Assembly: GCA_024227235.1 (NCBI GenBank)
Contig: JAAEKY010000346.1
Coordinates: 1-64,000 of the forward strand
From: Desulfobacteraceae bacterium
Lineage (GTDB): Bacteria; Desulfobacterota; Desulfobacteria; Desulfobacterales; Desulfobacteraceae
DNA: 64,000 nucleotides
Direction: 5' to 3'
Part shown: piece after piece, positions 8,586-16,515 of the stretch
How positions within the stretch are numbered: position 1 is the stretch's first letter
Layout: each line of letters begins with the position of its first letter
Translations under genes and position numbers: made by a program
The notes under the pieces: generated by a model
Told to the model about the DNA's origin: nothing
Database searches by the model: none
The model's input: the letters and a program-made list of their open reading frames with translations, nothing else

Positions 8586-10253
8586 ATGCCCCAAACAATG
8601 ACACAAGCAGACAATTTCTGGTTATGTATGGATGACCCTGTGAATCTAATGGTGATCACCGGGTTTTGGGAGTTTAAAGAACCTTTGGATTACAACCGAC
8701 TGTATGCCACTGTCGAAGCACGGTTGGCTTCTTTTCCCCGGTTCAGACAAAAGATCGTCAAACCCGGAACAGGATTGGGTCTGCCTAAATGGGTAAAAGA
8801 TAAACATTATGATCTTCGCTCCCATTTACATCGGATTGCCCTGCCGGATCCTGGAGACAAAAATGAGCTTCAGGAATTGGTATCTGGGCTTAAGACAACT
8901 GCTCTTGATCCCAATAAACCGCTTTGGGATATTCATTTAATTGAGAATTATGAGACAGGGTGCGCACTTTTTTTTAGAATCCATCATTGCATAGCAGATG
9001 GTATAGCCCTGATGCATGTCCTTCATTCAGCCGCAGATGTTGATCCGGATGCACCATGGCCCAAACCTATGGAAAAAGATAATAAAAGTGAATCAAGAAA
9101 ATCACCTATACTCTCTGTTAATTCAATGATGTCTGGCGCAAAAGATGTTATCCAAAAGGGCCAGGATATCAGCAAAAAAATAGTAAAAGAAATTCAAAAA
9201 GCATCCGCCAACCCCGCGTCCTTGAAATTCTGGCTGAAACTAACCGCTAGCTTGCCGTCTGAAGTGGCTGGTGTATTGTCAAAACATACGATCATGAGTT
9301 CTGATCCTAACACAGCGTTTAAAGGAAAACTCGGTGTGGCCAAACAAGTTGCCTGGACAGACCCTATTCCTCTTGACAGAATAAAAACATTAGGAAAAGC
9401 GATCAACTCAGCGACTTTAAATGATGTATTGATTGCAACAGTCACCGGTTCTATGCGCAGGTATTTAAAAACCAGAAATACACCGATCAATGAGCTGGAT
9501 CTTCGGGTGACTGTACCGGTAAATATCAGAAAACCAGGCACAGAATTTGAGTTGGGCAATAAATTTTCCCTTGTATTTTTAAAGTTGCCTGTTTTTCTTA
9601 AAGATCCTATCTTGAGGCTTAAAGAGGTCAAACGCAGGATGGATAAGCTCAAGGTGTCTGCAGAGCCCTATGTTAATTTCGGATTACTTTCTGCCATTGG
9701 ATTTCTTCCCACAACCCTTGCACAAAAAGCAGCCCAGCTTTTCGGAAATAAAGCCTCTGGTGTGATGACAAACGTGCCAGGGCCAAGGCAGCCTTTATAT
9801 TTTGCCGGTAAGGAAATATCAAATATCATGTTCTGGGTACCCAGATCAGGGGCCATTGGTTTAGGTCTTAGTATTTTTAGCTATAATGGTAAAGTGAGCA
9901 TTGGTATTGCATCGGATAAAGGGTTGATGCCGGATCCTGAAACATTGCTTGAAGGATTTGAGGATGAATTTAATTATCTGATCGATATTGTGCAGTCAGG
10001 AAAAATTAATGAAGGGCCGCTGGTCCTCCATGATCGCTTTGCTGAAAAAAAATCTCGAAAAGGAGAACTTAAAAACAAGCCCCCAGTTGAAAAAGTGACG
10101 CCCGGTCAGTGTGAGGCGTATACTAAATCTGGTAAAAAATGTCGCAACAAGGCTTTGAAAGGCTCTTCTTTTTGTCATACGCACATAAAAAATAAAAAAG
10201 AGGATAGCCTTTTAAATGATGTCGCCCAAATAATGAGAGACCTTGCTGAGTGA
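8586..10253 (+). CDS. Wax ester synthase/diacylglycerol acyltransferase (WS/DGAT)
   Basis: A 555-residue bifunctional acyltransferase that esterifies long-chain alcohols or diacylglycerol with acyl-CoA at the inner membrane and forms neutral-lipid inclusions. The catalytic motif HHCIADG is intact at residues 133-139 (His133, His134, Asp138). The C-terminal family motif around NVPGPRQPLYFAGKEI is present, as is the PLW segment (NKPLWDIHL). The enzyme core ends near residue 475. A tail then adds Cys509-x9-Cys519-x10-Cys530-x2-His533, a zinc-finger-like motif that typical WS/DGATs of about 450-480 residues lack. ATG follows CAGGAG by six bases. It heads the plus-strand lipid operon. Confidence 0.9.
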   Translation: MPQTMTQADNFWLCMDDPVNLMVITGFWEFKEPLDYNRLYATVEARLASFPRFRQKIVKPGTGLGLPKWVKDKHYDLRSHLHRIALPDPGDKNELQELVSGLKTTALDPNKPLWDIHLIENYETGCALFFRIHHCIADGIALMHVLHSAADVDPDAPWPKPMEKDNKSESRKSPILSVNSMMSGAKDVIQKGQDISKKIVKEIQKASANPASLKFWLKLTASLPSEVAGVLSKHTIMSSDPNTAFKGKLGVAKQVAWTDPIPLDRIKTLGKAINSATLNDVLIATVTGSMRRYLKTRNTPINELDLRVTVPVNIRKPGTEFELGNKFSLVFLKLPVFLKDPILRLKEVKRRMDKLKVSAEPYVNFGLLSAIGFLPTTLAQKAAQLFGNKASGVMTNVPGPRQPLYFAGKEISNIMFWVPRSGAIGLGLSIFSYNGKVSIGIASDKGLMPDPETLLEGFEDEFNYLIDIVQSGKINEGPLVLHDRFAEKKSRKGELKNKPPVEKVTPGQCEAYTKSGKKCRNKALKGSSFCHTHIKNKKEDSLLNDVAQIMRDLAE

Positions 10254-10281
10254 TTTGTGCTATGAGCAAAGCTTGAGAGAT

Positions 10282-10503
10282 ATGGCCACAAGATATAAGG
10301 AAAATATAGCCGGCAGGTTTTATGTGGACACAAATTGTATTAATTGTTCTTTATGTGCCCAAATAGCACCGAATATTTTTGTAACCAATCATGATGAAGG
10401 CTATGAATATGTTCATCAGCAGCCAGGAAACAATGAAGAGAATGCTCTGGTGGCCGAACTCATTGAAATATGTCCGGCAAATGCGATCCAGGATAATGGT
10501 TAA
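10282..10503 (+). CDS. Small [4Fe-4S] ferredoxin
   Basis: A 73-residue ferredoxin with CINCSLCAQIAP (C-x2-C-x2-C) and a distal Cys in ICPANAI, giving ligands for one cluster. This is the pattern of single-cluster ferredoxins in which the second cluster is lost. The frame is open back to ATG 10243, which would overlap the WS/DGAT stop. I prefer ATG 10282 because GAGAGA precedes it and the product then has normal ferredoxin length. It lies between the WS/DGAT and the reductase pair, so it may supply electrons for acyl reduction, although those proteins look NAD(P)H-dependent. Confidence 0.8.
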   Translation: MATRYKENIAGRFYVDTNCINCSLCAQIAPNIFVTNHDEGYEYVHQQPGNNEENALVAELIEICPANAIQDNG

Positions 10504-10505
10504 GC

Positions 10506-10533
10506 CATGAAGATGAAATCTTCATGATTTTTT
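10506..10533 (+). terminator. Rho-independent terminator or attenuator
   Basis: CATGAAGAT pairs perfectly with ATCTTCATG across a GAA loop and is followed by ATTTTTT. It separates the WS/DGAT-ferredoxin unit from the reductase pair, so the latter may have its own promoter or depend on read-through. Confidence 0.7.
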
Positions 10534-10566
10534 CAACATCAGTGTCAATTTGTATTGGAGGAAAGT

Positions 10567-12663
10567 GTGAAACAGATCATCAGTATCAGTTTGGGATCCA
10601 GTAAAGATGATTATGAGTTTGAAACTGAATTTTTAGGTCAACTATTCGCTGTTAAACGCATAGGTGCTGACGGTGATATGGATAAGGCAGCCCAAATGCT
10701 TCTGGAATGGGATAAGAAGGCAGATGCCATTGGTGTCGGTAACATTAAATTTCCTCATGCTATTGCTCCCAGATATCTGACCCAAAAGCACGATGACAAA
10801 ATCAAGACACTGGGCAAACGAATTCAAACGCCTGTCACAACCGGAAATTCTTTGAGAAATGTCTCTTTTGAATGGTCGTTGCGTTATGTGGAACACAAAT
10901 TTGGTAATTATTTTAAAAATGCCAAAGTGCTATTTCTTTCTGGTATGGCCAATTACAAAATTGCCAAGGTCATGGCTGAATATACGGATAATTTAACGTT
11001 TGCAGATCCGGTAATTGAAAATGGTATTTCAAAATTGATTCATTCCATAAAAGGATTGGAACGTTACGCCAAAGGGTCCCATGAAATCTTAGACTGGCTG
11101 CCCAGCAAACGGTTGACGTCTTCTGTAGTACCTTTAAAAAAATGGAATAATTATGTCCTTCGAAAGGCCATGCAAAAAGCAACCATTATTGTTGTGCCCT
11201 ATTATAATTTTTATGAGTATTTAAAAGGTACAACATTAGAAGAGCTGGGTGGTAAAACCATTATTACGTCAACCGCTTACACTGACAGGGTTGAATTTTT
11301 AAAAGAAAGAGGCGTTGATGTCATCATTGACACAACCCCAAAAATTTTAGAACGAGTGGTGGCACCCAATGTAATAGAAGCCCTGATTCTTGCAGCGTTG
11401 GAAAAGAAATCAGATATGGTCAATGATGATGACCTTTTGGAAATCATCAGTATGCAGAAAATGGATCCAAGGGTTGTTTACCCGTCTGGTAAGGAGAAAA
11501 GGGTCAATCGGTTTGCATTTGTCATCCATCCTTTATCCAAGGAGTTTCTAAAAAAAGAAAAAGCAGTTGATTTTATTTCAGGATTCGCACCCCCTGTGTT
11601 TTTAGATGCTGTAGAAAAGGTGATTGCGTATGCACCTCCCTGGGTCTACTCAAAGGTGACGGGGGTAAGGTCTCCGACAGGTGCGGAGGCTGAAGGTTGG
11701 TTGATCTCTGTGGGAGGTACGCCCAAACAGATGTTGGCTCACAGCCCGGAATTTACCTATACTAGATTGTTACAGGCAGCCAGGATGGCCAAGCGTATGG
11801 GGGCTCAGATTATGGGCCTTGGGGCCTTTACCAAGGTGGTCGGCGATGCGGGTGTAACTGTTGCTAAAAAAGCAGAAATCCCTATTACGACCGGAAACAG
11901 CTATAGTGCGTCCGGTGCATTGTGGGCGGCTGCGGATGCTGTAAGGCGAATGGGACTCATAGACATTGAATCGGGAAAGAAGATTGCTGCTAAGACCATG
12001 GTTTTGGGCGCTACTGGCGCCATAGGGTCTGTTTGCTGCCGGCTTTTGGCAAAAGCGTTTGATGAAGTGATTATGGCAGGACGAAATACAGCTAAACTTT
12101 TAGCGCTACAACAATCGATCAACAATGAAACACCGGAGGTCAAATTAAAAATTACGACAAAACCGGATCGATTTCTGGCCGATATGGATGTGATTGTAAC
12201 AGCCACATCTGGTGCAGGTAAAAAAATTCTAGATATCACCAAGGTAAAACCGGGCGCCATTATTACAGATGTAGCAAGACCTTTGGACCTTTCTCCCGAA
12301 GACGTGGCAAAACGCCCAGATGTATTGGTCATTGAATCGGGTGAGATTGAGCTGCCTGGAAATCCGGAAATGAAGAATATCGGCTTGCCAGGCAATATCG
12401 TTTATGCCTGCCTTGCTGAAACCATAGTTCTTGCGCTTGAAGGACGATATGAGATTTTTACCGTGGGCAGAGAAATAGAATGGGAAAAAGTCAGGGAAAT
12501 TTATAAACTGGGTCTGAAACATGGGATGAAACTGGCAGCCATTTCAGGTGTAAATGGTGTGTTCTCAGACGAAGATATTCATAAAGTAAGAGATCTTGCT
12601 ATTAAAATCAGGGAAGAAAGAGAGCTGGACGCAACAGGCACATCTTCAGGAGGACAGGCGTGA
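10567..12663 (+). CDS. Acyl-reductase-like protein 1 (AAR-type C-terminal domain)
   Basis: A 698-residue two-part protein. The N-terminal part (KQIISISLGSS, DKAAQMLLEWDKKADAIGVG) resembles proteins annotated as quinate 5-dehydrogenase in other bacteria. The C-terminal 340 or so residues resemble cyanobacterial acyl-ACP/CoA reductase (AAR), which makes fatty aldehyde: GAQIMGLGAFTKVVGDAG, TTGNSYSASGALW, and the nucleotide-binding GATGAIGSVCCRLLA. Cys615 in YACLAETI aligns with the AAR catalytic cysteine. The GTG start follows TTGGAGGA and the next gene starts with the same codons. Function as a fatty-acyl reductase for wax esters is inferred. Confidence 0.75.
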   Translation: MKQIISISLGSSKDDYEFETEFLGQLFAVKRIGADGDMDKAAQMLLEWDKKADAIGVGNIKFPHAIAPRYLTQKHDDKIKTLGKRIQTPVTTGNSLRNVSFEWSLRYVEHKFGNYFKNAKVLFLSGMANYKIAKVMAEYTDNLTFADPVIENGISKLIHSIKGLERYAKGSHEILDWLPSKRLTSSVVPLKKWNNYVLRKAMQKATIIVVPYYNFYEYLKGTTLEELGGKTIITSTAYTDRVEFLKERGVDVIIDTTPKILERVVAPNVIEALILAALEKKSDMVNDDDLLEIISMQKMDPRVVYPSGKEKRVNRFAFVIHPLSKEFLKKEKAVDFISGFAPPVFLDAVEKVIAYAPPWVYSKVTGVRSPTGAEAEGWLISVGGTPKQMLAHSPEFTYTRLLQAARMAKRMGAQIMGLGAFTKVVGDAGVTVAKKAEIPITTGNSYSASGALWAAADAVRRMGLIDIESGKKIAAKTMVLGATGAIGSVCCRLLAKAFDEVIMAGRNTAKLLALQQSINNETPEVKLKITTKPDRFLADMDVIVTATSGAGKKILDITKVKPGAIITDVARPLDLSPEDVAKRPDVLVIESGEIELPGNPEMKNIGLPGNIVYACLAETIVLALEGRYEIFTVGREIEWEKVREIYKLGLKHGMKLAAISGVNGVFSDEDIHKVRDLAIKIREERELDATGTSSGGQA

Positions 12664-14717
12664 AACAGATCATCAATATAAGTCTTGGACCGGAAAGTGA
12701 AGATTATCATTTGGAAACACAGTTTTCTGGAAAAAAATTTAAGATTCAGCGTTTTGGCACGGATCAGGATCTCACAAAAGCTGAGAACCTGTTATTAAAA
12801 TGGAATAAAAAAGCGGATGTTCTTTGTATCAGCGGTATTAAATATCCATCCACGATGAGCAGCAAAGGTATTACGGATAGAAAGACCCAGGAGCTGTTAG
12901 ATTTGTGTGAAAGGTTGCAGACCCTTGTGACAACAGGCGAAACACTTTACAGGGTGAGCCAGGAATGGAGTATCCGGAATATTCAGTTCCAATTGGGCAA
13001 TAATTATTTTACCAATGCCAGAGTGTTGTTTTTTTCAGGTATAGCCAATTCAACCCTGGCAAGAGTTATGTCAGAATATACGGATAATATAATGTTTGCA
13101 GATGCAATCATTGAACATGATATCCCCAAAGTACTCCATTCGATAAAAGAACTTGAACGCTATGCAGGTAAAGCCCATGATTTTCTTAAAAAATTGCCAA
13201 TAGGGAAAATTGCATCCCGAAAAAAACAGGTTAAAGACTTAAATAAATATCAGCTTAAAAGGGCAGTGGAAAAAGCAAATGTTCTCGTAATTCCTCATGA
13301 AGGATTTTATGATTATATCCAAGATTTTTCCGGCGAGGATCTTGAAGGCAAGATTGTTATTACCACGACTGCCTATGAAGATCGGATTGACCTTCTTACT
13401 CAATTGGGTGTGGAGGTTATCATAGATACAACCCCTCAATTGATTGAACCTGTGGTGGAAGATGTTGTGATTGAGGCATTGATGATTGCAGCTATGGATA
13501 TCCCAAAAGGCAAACAGATGAAGGAAGATTTACTTGAGATCATCAGTGAACAACGGCTGGATCCTAGAATTATCTATCCATTTGAACCCAATAAACGGGT
13601 AAACCGGTTTGCTTATCTTATTCATCCTCTTTCACAAGACCATCTTAAAAAACTTAAAACCGTTGAAGTTATTTCTGAGATTTCACCCAAAAGTATGGGA
13701 CTCATGGAAAAGATCATGGCCTATTCACCGCCATTTGTGTACTCCAAAGTAAAAGGAATTAAATCGCCTACAGGGGTTGAGGTTGAAGGCTGGATCATTA
13801 CAATTGGGGAAACAGCAGAGCAGATGCAGGCACATCCACCTGAATTTACAACAAAAAAAATTATGAAGGCAGCTTTAAAGGCAAAAAAACTGGGTGCCCA
13901 GGTGATGGGAATAGCTATGCTGCCCAAAGGCTTGAAAAATACCGCCCTTGAAGTTGGTAAACATGCCGTTCTTCCTATTACGACCGGAAATTCCTATACG
14001 GCATCTACTGCATTATGGGCGGCTGCCGACGCTGTCCGCCAGATGGGATTAAGCAAACTCAAAGACGGTAAAATATTAAGGGCCAAAGCCATGGTGATTG
14101 GTGCCACAGGAGATGTCGGCTCCATTTGTACAAGACTGTTGGCCACCGCTTTCGAAGAAGTATATCTTGTCAGTCGTAACATGGCTAAACTTTTAACACT
14201 TCAAGAAACACTTCAGGCGGAAAAATCAGACCTAAAACTTTTTGTGTCAACTCGGGCAGACCGGTATCTGGATGATATGGATGTCGTGGTCATGGCAAGT
14301 TCAGGTGCACAAAAAAGCATAGACATCATGCGGGTAAAACCAGGTTGCGTCATTACAGATATCACCCGGCCTATGATATTTTCACAAAAACAAGTGGCAA
14401 AAAGACAGGATGTCCTTGTGATTACCGGTGGTGAGATTGAGCTGCCGGGAGTTGACATTGAAATGAAGGATATTGGTTTGCCGCACGGTGTTGCCTATGC
14501 GGGTTTGGCAGAAACCATTATTCTTGCTCTGGAAGGAAGGTTTGAAGATTTTACTAAAGGTAGCAATACTGAATGGGAGAAAGTAAAAGAAATATATAAA
14601 TTAGGAATAAAACATGGCATGAAGCTTTCTTCAATCTCAGGTGTTGATGGTGTGTTGAGTGAAGAGGATATTGCCAGAGTTAAATCTCATGCACTGAAAC
14701 AAAGGGAAAAATTGTAG
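12660..14717 (+). CDS. Acyl-reductase-like protein 2 (paralogue lacking the Cys)
   Basis: A 685-residue paralogue of the preceding gene, homologous along its whole length and overlapping it by four bases (GTG within GCGTGA), so translation is coupled. It keeps the nucleotide-binding motif (GATGDVGSICTRLLA), GAQVMGIAML and TTGNSYTASTALW. The residue aligned with the presumed catalytic cysteine of paralogue 1, at the same position 615, is glycine (YAGLAETI). It may be a non-catalytic partner in a heteromer or act on another substrate by simple hydride transfer. This tandem, asymmetric pair is unusual for AAR-type proteins. Confidence 0.75.
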   Translation: MKQIINISLGPESEDYHLETQFSGKKFKIQRFGTDQDLTKAENLLLKWNKKADVLCISGIKYPSTMSSKGITDRKTQELLDLCERLQTLVTTGETLYRVSQEWSIRNIQFQLGNNYFTNARVLFFSGIANSTLARVMSEYTDNIMFADAIIEHDIPKVLHSIKELERYAGKAHDFLKKLPIGKIASRKKQVKDLNKYQLKRAVEKANVLVIPHEGFYDYIQDFSGEDLEGKIVITTTAYEDRIDLLTQLGVEVIIDTTPQLIEPVVEDVVIEALMIAAMDIPKGKQMKEDLLEIISEQRLDPRIIYPFEPNKRVNRFAYLIHPLSQDHLKKLKTVEVISEISPKSMGLMEKIMAYSPPFVYSKVKGIKSPTGVEVEGWIITIGETAEQMQAHPPEFTTKKIMKAALKAKKLGAQVMGIAMLPKGLKNTALEVGKHAVLPITTGNSYTASTALWAAADAVRQMGLSKLKDGKILRAKAMVIGATGDVGSICTRLLATAFEEVYLVSRNMAKLLTLQETLQAEKSDLKLFVSTRADRYLDDMDVVVMASSGAQKSIDIMRVKPGCVITDITRPMIFSQKQVAKRQDVLVITGGEIELPGVDIEMKDIGLPHGVAYAGLAETIILALEGRFEDFTKGSNTEWEKVKEIYKLGIKHGMKLSSISGVDGVLSEEDIARVKSHALKQREKL

Positions 14718-14724
14718 CAAAATT

Positions 14725-16479
14725 ATGAATATTATAGCTAAGACGCGTCAGCTCAGGAAATCAGCCGTTCGATTTGTTGTAAATGAAATTCCCACCCATG
14801 CTATCAACATCAGTTATGATACATATAGCAAAATATATAAAGGGCAGCAGAGTTTAGGACTTCCCGTTGCGCCGGAATTGATTATCAGCCAAAAAGAAAT
14901 TAAGTCCAATGCCATAGGAAAACTTGCACTGACGCTGTTCCATACTTTTTATAGGATTACAAAGCAGCTCATCCCTCGATATAAAATCAAAGCCATTTTA
15001 TTGGATGAGTTGGAAAAAGATGGTATCCGTTTAACAGAAGAAGTGATTCTTTTATCAAGGAATGAGCTTGAGCATATTGTAATTAAATGTTTAGGTATAG
15101 ACCCAAAATTTTTTGAAAAAATTTATCAAGAAGCCTATCGGCGTAATATCTTAAAAGAAGCCCTGAAAAATTCCTGCCAGCCTGCCTATTTTGAAAGCGA
15201 AGTCGATGAAAGAGAAAATAATGGCAGGGGGGATTATGAGATTGTCTTCTATCAAGATTTCACAGATGAAGGTAAAGAAATAAAGTTTCGACGCCTTTTG
15301 AGTATGGAAGATGTAACGGCAGGAGACAATAAGCCTTCTGTCGTCCTTGTTCCGGGATTTGCAAATAATTCCAATTGCTATAATTTAAACAATCGGTATT
15401 CAATCGCCAAAAATCTTGCAGATAAAGGCAATTGGGTTTACCTTTTTGACCCCAGAGGCGTGGGGGTGAACGCCGGTCGTTTTGATCCAAATTATACAGT
15501 TGATACACTCATAGATCATGACTTGCCAACCGTATTGAATTTTATTACCCAAAGAAGCTGTGGAAAGCCTTCCATACTCATGGGCCATAGTATGGGCGGG
15601 CTTGTATCAGAAAATATGGTTTTAAATTGGGCGATGCGTCTTGCTTTTTCCAAGGTAAAACTGCCAGATGAAAATAAAAAGGCATTAGACAAGATTTTGG
15701 CCCCCAAAGAAATAGCTCAGGAATCGCTAAAAACGGTTAAAGGAGTTATATCGTTAGGCTCGCCAAGATGCTTTGATAAAAAATCACATGTGTTTTTTCC
15801 ATCCGCTTTGTGGCTAAATCATTTATCCAGGATATTTAAATTTTCACGGGTACCTGTTCAAGAGATGTCACGGGTTGTAACACAATTGCCGTTCTTAAAG
15901 TCTATCAATCGATTTTTTTATAATAAAAATATTGGGGATCTCAACTTTTTAATCTCTCCTGAAAATCATAAAAACGATAAATATTTTATTGAGCGTTACC
16001 TTGAAAAAGCCATGGAATCAATCCCTTTGGGCCTTGGGTTTCAGTTCCTTAAGGCGGTGTATGATGGCAATGGTTTCAAACGCATGGATCCCTCCGCATT
16101 GAATTATACTCATCATTTTTCTTTTTTCCCAAAAGACATCCCATTGTTCCATTTCTGGGGCTCCAAGGACTGTCTTGCACCCCTGGAAAATATACGCTAT
16201 AGTCAGTCCTATCCTCACAAGGTCAAAAAGGTGTACAGGCTTGAAAAAGCAGAGGATTTGAAAAAAGTAGAGATTGCATCGGAACAAAGCCAGCTCATCG
16301 ATTTTGTTATTGAAGGGGCCAATCATCTTGATTTGCTTTATGGGAAAAAGGCACAAGAACTTGTTCATCCTTTGTTAGAAAAGATTGTTCAAAAGGTTTG
16401 GTCTAACTGGTCTTATGGGGATCAGGTCAAAATGAATCCCGATGCTGCTGAGTGTGTGTCTAATTTAATTGCTGAATAG
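14725..16479 (+). CDS. Alpha/beta-hydrolase (lipase/esterase-like)
   Basis: A 584-residue protein. About 190 N-terminal residues are helical and unassigned. The hydrolase core follows: the oxyanion segment VVLVPGFANNSNCYNL, the strand VYLFDPRGVGVNAG, and the nucleophile elbow GHSMGG with Ser289. A late Asp in FWGSKDCLAP and His in IEGANHLDLLYG complete a plausible triad. It resembles lipases, and more remotely PhaC-type synthases, but the nucleophile is Ser rather than the Cys of PHA synthases. No signal peptide is visible. It starts seven bases after the reductase pair, which implies the same operon and a lipid-ester substrate. Confidence 0.8.
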   Translation: MNIIAKTRQLRKSAVRFVVNEIPTHAINISYDTYSKIYKGQQSLGLPVAPELIISQKEIKSNAIGKLALTLFHTFYRITKQLIPRYKIKAILLDELEKDGIRLTEEVILLSRNELEHIVIKCLGIDPKFFEKIYQEAYRRNILKEALKNSCQPAYFESEVDERENNGRGDYEIVFYQDFTDEGKEIKFRRLLSMEDVTAGDNKPSVVLVPGFANNSNCYNLNNRYSIAKNLADKGNWVYLFDPRGVGVNAGRFDPNYTVDTLIDHDLPTVLNFITQRSCGKPSILMGHSMGGLVSENMVLNWAMRLAFSKVKLPDENKKALDKILAPKEIAQESLKTVKGVISLGSPRCFDKKSHVFFPSALWLNHLSRIFKFSRVPVQEMSRVVTQLPFLKSINRFFYNKNIGDLNFLISPENHKNDKYFIERYLEKAMESIPLGLGFQFLKAVYDGNGFKRMDPSALNYTHHFSFFPKDIPLFHFWGSKDCLAPLENIRYSQSYPHKVKKVYRLEKAEDLKKVEIASEQSQLIDFVIEGANHLDLLYGKKAQELVHPLLEKIVQKVWSNWSYGDQVKMNPDAAECVSNLIAE

Positions 16480-16495
16480 ACAAACGTGTTTGTCT
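16478..16495. promoter_or_regulatory. Perfect palindromic hairpin in operon spacer
   Basis: AGACAAAC and GTTTGTCT form an eight-base-pair stem around GT, starting within the stop codon of the hydrolase gene. It has no T-run, so it is more likely a regulatory or mRNA-stability hairpin than a terminator. Confidence 0.35.
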
Positions 16496-16515
16496 GATCG
16501 GAAAGCTCAGGGAAT

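Noticed and set aside
14725-16479. Assignment as PHA synthase (PhaC)
   Set aside because: The nucleophile elbow is GHSMGG with Ser, not the lipase-box Cys of PHA synthases.
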